NCBI GenBank assembly: GCA_016946835.1
Contig: JACVTC010000047.1
Location: 1,052,001-1,116,000, forward strand
Source: Neocallimastix lanati (nom. inval.)
Taxonomy: Eukaryota > Neocallimastigomycota > Neocallimastigomycetes > Neocallimastigales > Neocallimastigaceae
Direction of reading: 5' to 3'
DNA length: 64,000 nt
Shown here: positions 34,385-45,643 of the stretch, piece by piece
Layout of the letters: each line of letters opens with the position of its first letter
Position numbering within the stretch: position 1 is the first letter of the stretch
The notes under the pieces: generated by a model
Seen by the model: only the letters and a program-made list of their open reading frames with translations
Database searches by the model: none
Told to the model about the DNA's origin: nothing
Program-made: the position numbers and the translations under genes

Positions 34385-35204
34385 AATGTATCATTGAAAT
34401 TAATTATTAATATAAACCTTATTTATTAATATTCTCAGGATTATTAGGCCTAAGATAACCCTTTAAATATTAAACAAGAATTTATATTAATTATTAATTA
34501 TTTAAATATATATATTATTTATATATATTATTTATAATTAAATAAATAATATTTTTAATTATTGAAATGTAAATAACTGAAATTGAGATTTCAATTCAGT
34601 TATAATTTCAACATATATCGTTTTACCTTGTTTTATTTTAACAAGTTTTACCGATATTTAATATTTAAATTTACTTAATTATTTAAAAAAAAAATGTTTT
34701 ATTAAAAATTTATATAATATTTAATATATATATTAAATATTATAATTCTTTTTATAAATAATTAAAATAGTTAAATACTATAATATAAATAATATAGTTT
34801 ATAACTTTATATATTTGTTATAATAATAATTTTTATTTAATATTTTTATAGTTGATTATACAACGTTGAGAAATATTTTTAATTGTTAAAATTCATTATT
34901 TTTCTAAATAAATTCTCTTAATAAATTTCATCATTATTTTATAAATTAATTTCTAAAGAACTAATTATTCCATATAAAAAATTTTATATTTATATTATTA
35001 TAGTTGGTGTAACTATATTTTCCAATCAAATGTATATAAATATTATTATTAAATAATATTATTATAATAATAAAAATTATTATAATTATTTAATATTATG
35101 AACAAGATTATTATTAAGTTATTACTATTTAATTATTTTAATATTTAAAATATTATAAAATCTTTTACTATTTCTTAATATATATTATTATTATTTATCA
35201 GTGA

Positions 35205-36228
35205 TGGTAAAGAATGAATTAATAACCTTTATTTTATTATTAATAATTCTTTACTAAATTGTACTTTCCTATATTCTTCATAACCTAAACCTCATTGTAA
35301 ATTTAATTTATTTTGATATAAATTAATTTACACTTGTAAATAATGTAAATAAATTTTAATTAATTACTTTATTGTTATATTATTAAATATATGTATATAT
35401 TAAAATACAATTGTAAATATTAAAATTATACTTTTAAGATACTAAATTATTAAAACTATTAATTAAATATTATTATAAAAATTATTATAAAATTATTAAA
35501 ATTATTAATTAAATATTATTCTATAAATTATTATAAATTATTAATATTATAAAATTATTAAAATTATTAAATATTATTATAAAAATTTATTTATTATAAC
35601 TATTAAATATTATTATAAAATTATTAAGATTATTAATTAAATTTATTATTAAAAATTATTATTAAAAATTTTTACTTATTATAAAAATTATTATTTAAAT
35701 ATTATCAAATTTATTAATTAAATATTATAAAAATTTTATTTTATTTTGAAAATAATTACAAGTATTATTTAAAATAATTAAAGATTATTAAATTTATTAT
35801 ATTAATCTTTAAAAACAATTTATTTAACTTAAAAATATCAAAGAAAATAGTAAAAACTATTTTCTATATATTTATTTTATAATTATTTTTAATTAAATTA
35901 TATTTGAATATTATATTATTATATTTATAAAAATTAAAACAAAAATGAATTATTGATATAAAATTAATTCAATAATTCTATAAAATTACTTAAATTATAA
36001 ACAATTAATTATACTTTAAATTTATAAAAAAATATAAATATTGTAACAATTTCTTAAAAATTAAATGTGTGTACTTTAAATAAAAAAAAAACTTTTATAT
36101 TAATAAAAAAAAAATAAATAATTTTTAATAAAGAATTATTTTTTTTTTTTATTTAAAATCAAAGCAGGGTAATACCCGTCCCCCCCTGCTTGATTTTAAA
36201 TATCTAAGTGTCAACCCCGAGTCTACCA
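35205..36228. repeat. Solo LTR I (1,024 bp)
   Basis: TGGTAAAG...TCTACCA with inverted ends TGGTA/TACCA and a 4-bp target duplication GTGA (35201-35204 and 36229-36232). Contains A/T-rich short repeats and a strong hairpin near its end. Confidence 0.75.
36152..36200. terminator. 17-bp hairpin near the end of LTR I
   Basis: TTTAAAATCAA + GCAGGG pairs with CCCTGC + TTGATTTTAAA, with one bulged A. The loop itself can form GGGT/ACCC. It is the strongest inverted repeat in this zone; a transcript 3'-end role is a guess. Confidence 0.45.
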
Positions 36229-36283
36229 GTGATAAATAACAAAATTATTAAATTAAAATAAATAATAAAAAAACAAATTCTTG

Positions 36284-36996
36284 TGTTAAGATTATGATAT
36301 AATTTATGGTTTAAATTTAAATAAAATAATATGGTTTATTAAAAAATATTCACTAAGTCGATATGTCTATATAGTAATATACTATATAGATATATAATAA
36401 AAATAATAAATATTTAAATGTTTAGTTTAATAAAATTTTATTTATAATAAACTTTGATAATTAGAATTATCAAATTAATTTAATTTTAAATTTGTTTATT
36501 TTATTTAATAATAAAATATCTATAATATATTACTATTAAGGTAATTTTACAATAACCTTACAAAGAACATAAAAGATAGATTTTTACATCTTTCTTTTAT
36601 ACTTTGTAAGTTACATAATAATAATATTTAATTATAAGATAGTAATAATATAGTAATATAAATAATAATAAAATATAAGGATAAATTTAATTATATAATT
36701 AATTTGAATAATTGAATTTAATATAGATATGTTGTAAACATATATAAAAACATAATATAAATAAAATACACGTGACGTCAAATGTATCATTGAAATTAAT
36801 TATTAATATAAACCTTATTTATTAATATTCTCAGAATTATTAGGCCTAAGATAACCCTTTAAATATTAAACAAGAATTTATATTAATTATTAATTATTTA
36901 AATATATATATTATTTATAATTAAATAAATAATATTTTTAATTATTGAAATGTAAATAACTGAAATTGAGATTTCAATTCAGTTATAATTTCAACA
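36284..36996. repeat. Solo LTR H2 (713 bp)
   Basis: Second copy of H1 with a clean 5-bp target duplication TCTTG (36279-36283 and 36997-37001). It carries the same hairpin and CACGTGACGTCA (36769-36780). Several differences from H1 show they are not recent duplicates. Confidence 0.85.
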
Positions 36997-37001
36997 TCTT
37001 G

Positions 37002-37994
37002 ATAAAGTTTTCTAACTTAACCCAAAAATTAATCCATTCTAAAAAAAAATTAAATCCATATTTAAGAAAAATTAATTAAATAAAGATAATTAAAATAAAA
37101 TAATAATAATTTAATTAATCATTAATAATTTTAATTAAAAACTAAAATAAATTAATAAATAATATTTTTCTAAGACTACAAATAAACAAAATAATAAACA
37201 AATTTAATAAATTATAAATAACAAATAAACAAACTTATAAACATCGCGAAATTAAAATTAGATAGTTAATAATTTTTTAAGTTACTTTTATTTAAAATAA
37301 TGATTATTTTATTTATTTTATAACTCAACTTTTATAAACAAATTGTAATTAAAATAACATTTTAAAACTTATCTTTATTAACATTTTAATTGTAAATATT
37401 GTTTAATTTAATAATAAATTATTCTTTATTTCTCTTTTATTAATTTTATTATTTTTAATGTAAATAGTTTAAAATCAAAGAAAAATATAAAAACATGTAA
37501 ATATTGCTTATAAATTATTCTTTATTATTAATTAGTTAATAAATTATTATAAATATTTTATTAGTTTTAATAATCAAAAGTATGATTATTAATTATTTAA
37601 TAAATTATTATAGATATTTTATTAGTTTTAATAATCAATTTTTTTTATGATTATTAATTAGTTAATAAATTATTATAAATATTTTATTAGTTATTAATAA
37701 TCAATTTTATTATTAAAATTTAAAATAAATTAGTATAAATAATAAATATTTCATTTTATTATTTTATTAGTTTTTAACAATTATTTTATTAATTTAAACA
37801 AAATTAATTATTAAATAAATAAAGATTAATATTAAAATAAAAATAAATTTTTTTAATAAAACATTTTTGTGTTTAATAATAAAACATATTTATTTTTTTT
37901 AAATTCCTTAAATCAATTTTTATTCAGTATTTATCCTTTTATTCACTTCTGCAAAATTTAATTTTTGTAGATTAAGAATATTAGGTATAAATCA
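37002..37994. other. A+T-rich spacer with a threefold tandem repeat
   Basis: No gene seen. About 37526-37705 holds three imperfect copies of a roughly 61-bp unit around ATTAATTAGTTAATAAATT. No tRNA is present near its right edge, where element P inserted. Confidence 0.55.
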
Positions 37995-37999
37995 ATCGT

Positions 38000-38365
38000 T
38001 GGTACGAGACCGAGTGAAAAATTAAAATTAAATACGACTAAATTTACATAAAAAATAGAAAATCAAATTAATCCATAAAAGGATAAATTTGATTGAAATT
38101 TATATATAAAGTATAAAATTAGAAATTATTAAGACTCTCTCTTTTCCACATATAACTTTATTAAATGTAAAAAATTAGATTGAATGACAATTGATCTAAA
38201 TTGAGATTTCAATTGATCAAAAATAAAAATTTAATAAAAATTAAATAAACAATTTATAAAGTAGAAGTATTTAGTTATAATTTACAACTTTATTGTGAAT
38301 TACTTATTATTGTGAATATTAATATAATTAGATTTAAATTTTAAAAATTCATTTACATTGCACCA
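38000..38365 (+). repeat. Element P 5' LTR (366 bp)
   Basis: TGGTACGAGACC...TTGCACCA. Differs from the 3' copy by a 5-bp indel and at least one base. Confidence 0.9.
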
Positions 38366-38373
38366 TAAAATTT

Positions 38374-38390
38374 TGGGGGCTCATCCGGGA
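38374..38390 (+). other. Element P primer-binding site, tRNA-Pro type
   Basis: TGGGGGCTCATCCGGGA, eight bases after the LTR. It differs by one base from the tRNA-Pro site of murine leukaemia virus (TGGGGGCTCGTCCGGGA), so tRNA-Pro is the likely primer. Confidence 0.82.
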
Positions 38391-38546
38391 AGAAGTAAAT
38401 GAATTAATTATATTAATGAAAAACATAATAAGTAATAATAAATAATATTATAAAGAGTAATAAAAAAAAAAAAAAAAAAAAAATTTGAGAATAAATAAAA
38501 TAATACTGTACGATAAACTACATATAAGCCAGCCTGTTGACGACAA

Positions 38547-39490
38547 ATGAAAGAAATGGACTATAATATTATTAATATTTTGCCGACCTTGGATAGTACC
38601 GATAAGCAAGAAGTAATTCGTTGGTATGAAGATGTTGACGCTATCCTTAAGGTGGCTAAAATAACCGACCCAGAGGTAATATATCAGTTAGCCTACTTGT
38701 CCTCACATGGTGAAGCTCGTAAAGCCATTAAGGAAATCAAAGAAATCAGTAGATCCTTCCCATCCTTAGCTCAACTAAGAAAAGGACTATTAGGGAGAAA
38801 GAAATTATCAAAAATTGAACTTTATGATCATCTGAAGAATATAACTATAAAAAGGGATGAAGAATTAGAAGATTTTAATAATAACTATCTTCAGATGTAT
38901 CAACAAATAGATGCTAAATTCAAGGAAGGCATTACCGTAATGGACTATCTCAAATCTATAAGATACAGGAGGGAGGCATGTCGAGTGGTCCTTTTAGATG
39001 ACTGTTCTACCATAGAGGAAGCTACTAAGTCCGCGGAGAAGGCTCAAAAATTATGGGAATTCGAAAATTCCCTTGAAGAAGAAACTAGACGAACTTTTAC
39101 CAAAGGATACAAGGCGAGAACTCGTAGTCAAACCTTTTATTCTAATAACTTCGAAAATGGAGAGGAAAAGAAGATAGTTACCAGGAAATATAACTTAAGC
39201 TCGGATTATGAAGGACCAAAAAGGGAATTCGGAGAAAAAGGAATCTACTACAACAAAAACCCCAATGTCAGAGAAAAATCGTTTTACCAAGATTATTACA
39301 ATAAGAACAGTAGGGAAATACAAAAAGAAATTCCCATTTTGAAAACTGCTTCGATAATCTGCTACCGATGTCAAGAACCAGGGCATAAAGTATACTAGTG
39401 CCCATACAGTAATGAAGAGCTTATCCAAGTTTTAAGCAACAGAATAAAGAAAAATATGGAAAGCTCCTCAATGCAAGATAAAAAAAACTG
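38547..39490 (+). CDS. Element P gag region, fossil
   Basis: Starts MKEMDYNIINILPTLDSTDKQE and runs through a capsid-like part (FPSLAQLRKGLLG, DEELEDFNNNYLQMY) to a zinc-knuckle start CYRCQEPGH. The region seems to carry about one break, so the end given is approximate. It is distinct from the Gag of B/G and of D/F. It would package the element RNA. Confidence 0.75.
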
Positions 39491-39691
39491 ATTAGTGAGA
39501 GTCCGTTAGCTCTCGTTAATCAAACTAACACTACTTCAAATTCAAGAATTAAGGTTTATGGTGCAGAAAGGAACGATAGAATAGAAAAAAACTTCCAAGA
39601 AAAGCAAAAGAAAAAGCCGTATGACCATAAACCTAAAAGGTCTCTTAAAGATGACCCGCAACTTATAACTAACACTCCTGCCACCCGTAGA

Positions 39692-42600
39692 ATGGATTTA
39701 GATAACTCGTTGACTAGAGTAACTGCGGAATCTATAACGGAATTGCACCCTTCAATCATAGCTCAACCTAGGATTGACAAGGCAAAGAAAGACTCAAAAA
39801 AGGAACGAAGAACAGAAATTACCAATTCACTTCAGGAAGACAAAGCTACGATAAATGAGGGAGTCCCAATAATCATCAATAATGAGGATGAAGAGATGGT
39901 TGAGAAAGTGGAAAATGAAGGAATAAAAGCAACCTCTTTAATAAGAAATAAAGAGAAACATATAAACTTGATAAATAAGGAAACTAATTATAGAATTAAA
40001 GAAGATTTAAATAATACATTAGCTAATATTTCCATCGCCCAATTATTGGACATTAGCCCAAAAGTGAGAGCAGAACTCGTTAAACAACTGAAATTTAGTA
40101 AGAATGAACCCTCCGTTAATCTTGTACATCATGGAAAAATAGCCATATCTAAATGTAAAATATATGATGTACCATCCAAGGTATACTTAGATTATGGAGC
40201 AGGACTTAATTTAATCTCAAAATCCTATTTGGAAAAGCTACCTGTAAAACCAAAACCTGTCGGAATATCTACCAGCTCCATAGTTCAAGTATCATCTGAC
40301 GTGGATGAAACTCCAGGATTGATTTATAAGTTTCCCCTTACTATTGGAAATATTACCATAGAAGCCGAATTTAGACTAGTCGAAAAAGATGATTTATTAT
40401 TTGATATTATTATATGTTATGAAACAATAATTGAAAACAATTTATTTATAAACCCAGTGACGTTAGAACTATGTAGAGTCAACCCTAAATTGGAAACAAC
40501 CAAGATTAAGGAATTATTTAAAGAAATTAAGGATAAATATAATTTATGGGATGTTATTGAACAGCTTGATGAATTAGACAGATCAGATGAACCGCCAGAT
40601 TTAAAACAGTATGAGATAGCAAATTTGCTTTTAACTACTAAACAGCCTAAAACAAGAAAGAAACATCAAAGAAATGACTCTCTTGTACTCAATACTGAAG
40701 ACAATGATAATGAAATCACGATATTTAATTTTACAAGTGAGGAGGAGAGAAAATCAACGTTAGAGAGGATCTATAAAGAGGGGATTGGTATTACCGATAA
40801 AGAATTCATCTCCAAAATAAAGAAACTTCTCAACTCCTATGATGAAATAATTGCGTTAAGTACGGATGACCTTTCTAAAACCAATCTTTTACCTCATTCA
40901 ATCCAATTGAAAAAGGATAGTCATCCTATTAAACAACGCTCATATCGGCTTTCTAAGTCTAAAGCTGATATATTAAAGCAAGAATTAGTTAAGCTAATTA
41001 ACAAAAGACTCATTGTTCCTTCCCATTCTTCATGGTCTTCTCCTATTATTCTTATTCCTAAGAAAAACGGGAAATGGCGTCTCTGTGTGGACTACAGGAA
41101 GCTAAATGAACTAACAATCAAGGACTCTTACGCAATACCGTATATTGAAGAAATTTTATTCTCTGTTGGAGGAGATATTAAGTCTATTTCAACTATCGAT
41201 CTATTTTCTGGGTATCACCAAATACCCATGAAAGACGAAGATGTTGAGAAAACAAGTTTTACCACTATGTTTGGTAACTTTAATTTTGTAGTAATGCCCT
41301 TTGGACTTACTAATGCGCCTGCAACTTTCCAAAGGGAAATGAATAGGATATTTTTTCCATTAATTGGAAAATGTATGTTCATGTATTTAGACGATTTAGT
41401 TATATTCTCCAAATGCGAGGAAGACCATTTAGAGCATTTAAAGGCTGTGTTCCAAATAATTAAAGAAAATGGATTGAAAATCAATATCGAAAAGTGCCAC
41501 TTCTTCATGAGAGAAGTAGAAGTTCTAGGTCACTTGTTAACTACCAAAGGGATAAAACCAGTACCTTCGAAAATTGAAGCCATAAGACATTGGGAAAAAC
41601 CTAAAAATATTTCGGAGCTTAGATCTTTTCTAGGTACGGTAGGATATTATCGTAAATTCATACCAAATTTCGCTAGAGTTGCTCAATCATTATATAAGTT
41701 GTTGCGTAAAAATGAAGAATTTAGTTGGAATCAAGAATGCCAGGGAAGTTTTAATAATTTAAAGGAGTTCCTAATTCAAGATCCAATACTAAAATTTCCA
41801 GATTTCAGTAAAGAATTTATAATAAGGACTGACGCATCATACGAAGGTTTAGGTGGCGTCTTACTACAAAAGTATGATGGTAAGGAATTTCCGATTCATT
41901 ATGTTAGCCGAACATTACAGAAAGAAGAGAAGAACTATCCTATTACTAAATTGGAGGGTGCCGCAGCTTTCTTTTCTGTTACTAAGTTCAAATCGTATAT
42001 AACGGGAAATGATTTTGAAACGATACTCTATACTGATCATAAACCTCTTGTGGGAATGTTCAAGAACAAGGAGCCAACTGATAAGCAACTAGCTAATTGG
42101 GTGCTGGAATTTAGTATGTTAAAGGTCTTAGTTAAATACGAAGAAGGTAAGAAGAATGTACTTGCTGACGCCTTATCAAGACTCGCTCCTTTGAAACAAA
42201 CCGAAGAACCAATTCAAGTATCTAGTATCACACCTCTTATGGACAAGTTTATTAATACAAAAATAGTAAATATTGAAGGTGAAGATTATTACGATGACGG
42301 TACTAGCTTAATAAAAGTCATTACCGATAAACAACAACAACTGGAGTTAATAGAAAAAGCACATAATGTAGGTCATGAAGGATCATTTAAGACCTACAAC
42401 CGATTAAAGAGAAATTTCTACTGGCCAAACATGACAAGAAACGTTAATCATTATGTTAAAGTCTGTCATAAATGTCAACTATTTCGCTCAAAACCGTACC
42501 CCAAATATGAAGAAGACATTGCGACCCCTTCTGAGGCTCCATTTGTTAGAGTAGGCTTAGACTTAATTGGACCCTTAAGAACGACTCGAAGAAATAATTC

Positions 42601-43369
42601 CTTTATTGTAGTACTCGTTGATTACTTTACTGAGTGGGTAGAAGCTAAACCACTTAGTAGGATTGAATCTAGTGATATAATTGAGTTTTTAACCGACGTT
42701 TTTAGTCGACATGGGATTCCCGAAATTTTAATCACTGACAATGGCCCTCAATTCGTATCCAGTCAAACTAAAGGATTCTTAGATATCTATAATATTTATA
42801 TTCATCCTGCAACCACGTATCATCCCGAAACCAATGGTAAGGTTGAAAATAGAAACAAGGAGATAGGTAAGTATTTGAGATTATTAAGTCAAGAAGAAAA
42901 GGATTGGGATGAACTACTTCCTGCTGCACTTTGGGCTCTCCGTACAGCTAAAAATGAGAAAACAGGCTTTTCTAGTTTCGAGTTATTGTATGGACGAAGA
43001 GATAAGCAACCGTTTGAACTATTGGTGAATATAGACCGGAAATTGCCTAATGAAACTAAGGAAGAATTTTTAATACGAAAATTTACTAGACATAGGAAAT
43101 GGGTGCAAGAAGCTGTACAGAATATTGAGAACGCGAATGCTTTATGGCGTGATCGAAGAAAACAAGTAAAACGTATGAAGAAAAATTATAATAAAGGTGA
43201 TTTAGTATTAGTGCGTTATTTAAATAGGAGGAAGTTAGACCCATTCTTTTTAGGTCCGTTGAAAATTGTAAAAATAGAATTTAACACCGTAGTCTTAAGT
43301 GACCCTGAAACCGGAGAAATCATGGACCGAAATGTCCACAAAAAGAATATTGTACCATACTTCTCTTAA
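39692..43369 (+). CDS. Element P Pol (1,225 aa from first ATG)
   Basis: Protease region around YLDYGAG (about 165), reverse transcriptase with MPFGLTNAPATFQ and YLDD (about 565), RNase H TDASYEG and TDHKPL, integrase zinc domain HNVGHEG...CHKCQ, core LDLIGP, TDNGPQF (about 1016), GKVENRN, and GPLK near the end. The frame is open throughout. Less Asn-rich and richer in G+C-containing codons than D or B Pol. The stop is two bases before the conserved pre-PPT hairpin, so there is no 3' non-coding part. Confidence 0.92.
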   Translation: MDLDNSLTRVTAESITELHPSIIAQPRIDKAKKDSKKERRTEITNSLQEDKATINEGVPIIINNEDEEMVEKVENEGIKATSLIRNKEKHINLINKETNYRIKEDLNNTLANISIAQLLDISPKVRAELVKQLKFSKNEPSVNLVHHGKIAISKCKIYDVPSKVYLDYGAGLNLISKSYLEKLPVKPKPVGISTSSIVQVSSDVDETPGLIYKFPLTIGNITIEAEFRLVEKDDLLFDIIICYETIIENNLFINPVTLELCRVNPKLETTKIKELFKEIKDKYNLWDVIEQLDELDRSDEPPDLKQYEIANLLLTTKQPKTRKKHQRNDSLVLNTEDNDNEITIFNFTSEEERKSTLERIYKEGIGITDKEFISKIKKLLNSYDEIIALSTDDLSKTNLLPHSIQLKKDSHPIKQRSYRLSKSKADILKQELVKLINKRLIVPSHSSWSSPIILIPKKNGKWRLCVDYRKLNELTIKDSYAIPYIEEILFSVGGDIKSISTIDLFSGYHQIPMKDEDVEKTSFTTMFGNFNFVVMPFGLTNAPATFQREMNRIFFPLIGKCMFMYLDDLVIFSKCEEDHLEHLKAVFQIIKENGLKINIEKCHFFMREVEVLGHLLTTKGIKPVPSKIEAIRHWEKPKNISELRSFLGTVGYYRKFIPNFARVAQSLYKLLRKNEEFSWNQECQGSFNNLKEFLIQDPILKFPDFSKEFIIRTDASYEGLGGVLLQKYDGKEFPIHYVSRTLQKEEKNYPITKLEGAAAFFSVTKFKSYITGNDFETILYTDHKPLVGMFKNKEPTDKQLANWVLEFSMLKVLVKYEEGKKNVLADALSRLAPLKQTEEPIQVSSITPLMDKFINTKIVNIEGEDYYDDGTSLIKVITDKQQQLELIEKAHNVGHEGSFKTYNRLKRNFYWPNMTRNVNHYVKVCHKCQLFRSKPYPKYEEDIATPSEAPFVRVGLDLIGPLRTTRRNNSFIVVLVDYFTEWVEAKPLSRIESSDIIEFLTDVFSRHGIPEILITDNGPQFVSSQTKGFLDIYNIYIHPATTYHPETNGKVENRNKEIGKYLRLLSQEEKDWDELLPAALWALRTAKNEKTGFSSFELLYGRRDKQPFELLVNIDRKLPNETKEEFLIRKFTRHRKWVQEAVQNIENANALWRDRRKQVKRMKKNYNKGDLVLVRYLNRRKLDPFFLGPLKIVKIEFNTVVLSDPETGEIMDRNVHKKNIVPYFS

Positions 43370-43371
43370 CT

Positions 43372-43390
43372 GACTTCAAGGGACGAAGTC
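43372..43390 (+). promoter_or_regulatory. Pre-PPT hairpin of element P
   Basis: GACTTCAAGGGACGAAGTC, two bases after the pol stop, followed by the purine tract AGGGGGGAGA and the 3' LTR. Identical in C, D and F. Confidence 0.82.
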
Positions 43391-43410
43391 CAAGCTTAGG
43401 GGGGAGATCT

Positions 43411-43781
43411 TGGTACGAGACCAAGTGAAAAATTAAAATTAAATACGACTAAATTTACATAAAAAATAGAAAATCAAATTAATCCATAAAAGGATAAATT
43501 TGATTGAAATTTATATATAAAGTATAAAATTAGAAATTATTAAGACTCTCTCTTTTCCACATATAACTTTATTAAATGTAAAAAATTAGATTGAATGACA
43601 ATTGATCTAAATTGAGATTTCAATTGATCAAAAATAAAAATTTAATAAAAATTAAATAAACAATTTATAAAGTAGAATTTAAGTATTTAGTTATAATTTA
43701 CAACTTTATTGTGAATTACTTATTATTGTGAATATTAATATAATTAGATTTAAATTTTAAAAATTCATTTACATTGCACCA
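43411..43781 (+). repeat. Element P 3' LTR (371 bp)
   Basis: TGGTACGAGACC...TTGCACCA followed by ATCGT. Confidence 0.9.
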
Positions 43782-43786
43782 ATCGT

Positions 43787-44277
43787 TGATAAGAATGTAC
43801 TAAATAATGCATTCTTAATTAAATCTACGATTTATTTCTAATACATTATATGTACATTATTATTTTTGTACTTTAATAAATTTTTAAATCCAAAGATCAA
43901 AAATTAAATCAAAAATTATATTAAACTTTATATTTTTATATTAAATCTTATATTAATAGTAATATTTTTATATATTTAAAACTTATATTAGCAATATTAA
44001 TAATAAATCTTATTTTTTTTTATATTTTTATATTAAAAATGAAAATTTGTATTAATAATATTTTTTATATATTGATAATTAAAAATTTATATATTATATT
44101 TTAACTTTTATTATAAAATTTTATATCGAAATGTTTTATTTTATATTGAAAAATATTTTATTTTATTAAAAACCTTTATATTAGAATAGTATTTTTATTT
44201 CTATTTGAATATTTTAACAGATTATAATAAAAATTATAGCCAATTAAATAAATTCTTATTAGTAATATTTTAGATAG

Positions 44278-44321
<44 letters not shown>

Positions 44322-44629
44322 GTTTTATTAATATTATAAATGTATTTTATTTATATTGTTATAATTAAATTTTATATAATTGATTATAAAAATCAATTTA
44401 AATTTAATAGTTTTTATAAAAAAAAAAAAATAAAAATAAAATGTAATTTAGTGGCAAGAACAACTTTTATGCCTTGAAAAAAAAGTATAAATAGTTGTAA
44501 ATTTTGCTACCAATTTTTAAAAATAAAATAAAATCAAATAAATTTAATAAAATAAATAAATAAAATAAATAAATAAATAAAATTTGTGTTTCTTACTTTA
44601 TTTTTATTTAATTCTCTAAAACCTTAACA
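43787..44629 (+). repeat. Element G 5' LTR (843 bp)
   Basis: TGATAAGAATG...CCTTAACA. Contains a long A tract at about 44282-44318. Confidence 0.9.
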
Positions 44630-44635
44630 TTTATA

Positions 44636-44653
44636 TGGTGGAGATATCGGGGA
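44636..44653 (+). other. Element G primer-binding site
   Basis: TGGTGGAGATATCGGGGA, identical to element B. Confidence 0.72.
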
Positions 44654-45643
44654 ATTAAATAGAAATAATAGTAAATAACATAGATTTTTTTTTTCTTTTT
44701 TTATTTTATATTGATAAACAAGTAAGTCGTTAATCCTTTGATTAACCTATGGCGCTTGTTTGATATATATATAAAAAAAAAAATTTTTTAAATAAGTAAA
44801 ATTAAGATTCTAAAAAAAACCAAATCTTGTAAAATTATAACAAGGAGCGGATAGAGCTCATACACAGTGTATTTCCAGAAAACAACAAAATATCTATTAT
44901 TCATAGTAGGTTATTGGATAATAGTTATTTTGGGAATTAATTGGAAAGTAGACGAAGGTATTTGGTTACCGACCCGGTAATAATAGTTCAGCCTTCAACG
45001 TTTCAACACACGAAGGTGCGGGTACTTTCCAAGCACTGGCGAATAAGGAGCTTAAGTCACCGAAGGCGTAAGATTGTTTTTTTTTACATTTTTTTATTTT
45101 TCTTTGTGCTAGTTATAAGGCACTTTATTATATAAAGTATCAGACTTTGGCTAACTTCGCCATTTAAATTTTTTTTATTTTTTTTTATTACTGATACTTT
45201 ATTTGTTTAATAATTCCTGTAAAAGAATCTTAATTTACTTTGAAAATATTGTGTTTTTAGTTAATTTTTATTAGTTAATAAAAATATTATTGAATACTTT
45301 TAAAATTTTTTTTATTCCGTACATAGATTATCGGATTAAGTTTATCCTACATAGTAATTGGGCTAGTGGGCTATGAACTGCTATATTTTATATTGAATAT
45401 AGTAATCGTGGCACACGCGTGGCATGACACCATTAGGTAAGCTGCACGTCAGACAGTGTGTACTATCAGATTGTATGACAATAAAGATTTTTTTTTGTGT
45501 TTAATAATTATAATTAATTAATAATTTTATTAGCTATAACAATACAATATTTATCGTTTAAAAAGAAAAATTTTTGAAAGGTGAAAATAATAAATAAAAC
45601 TTTGCTTCTAAATTTATTACTTAAAATATACTAAATTACAAAA
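44654..45643 (+). other. Element G leader, first part
   Basis: Structured non-coding stretch. GTTAATC/GATTAAC forms a hairpin at about 44731-44748. Bases about 44820-45075 and 45320-45480 are GC-richer islands. No gene is supported; a 64-codon open frame here is not convincing. Confidence 0.5.
44941..45067 (+). ncRNA. Leader RNA core shared with element A
   Basis: TTGGAAAGTA (44941-44950) pairs with TACTTTCCAA (45023-45032) and encloses two hairpins: TTACCG/CGGTAA (44966-44980) and CCTTC/GAAGG (44992-45016). Directly after it comes GCGAATAAGGAG, then GTCACCGAAGGC (45039-45067). In element A the same two words follow helices of different sequence. Confidence 0.45.

Larger units (their letters stand above)
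33900..34613. repeat. Solo LTR H1 (714 bp)
   Basis: TGTTAAG...TTTCAACA. A second copy (H2) lies at 36284-36996. It is flanked by a 13-base direct repeat TATATCGTTTTAC (33887-33899 and 34614-34626) rather than the usual 4-5 bases. It contains a long hairpin (34172-34225) and CACGTGACGTCA (34373-34384). Confidence 0.8.
33840..35200. repeat. Old LTR-like remnant split by a solo LTR
   Basis: TGATAATAAG at 33840 and TTATTTATCA ending at 35200 look like LTR termini. The sequence is interrupted by the solo LTR 33900-34613. I find no matching target duplication, so both ends are uncertain. Confidence 0.35.
38000..43781 (+). mobile_element. Element P: Ty3/Gypsy LTR retrotransposon with tRNA-Pro primer site; nearly whole, about one break
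   Basis: 5,782 bp. LTRs of 366 and 371 bp. The 5-bp target duplication is ATCGT (37995-37999 and 43782-43786); the right copy directly abuts the LTR of G, so P landed on G's left edge. It is the most compact full element here. Gag seems to carry about one break, while pol is open. Small LTR differences make it older than A or C. Confidence 0.92.

Noticed and set aside
45033-45067. HDV-like ribozyme suggested by GGCGAAT, which resembles the catalytic strand of the delta ribozyme
   Set aside because: No upstream GCTCCTT-type strand to form the second helix and no suitable 5' helix were found in either G or A.
44941-45135. 64-codon open frame in the G leader
   Set aside because: It coincides with the helices of the leader core, and there is no matching frame in B.
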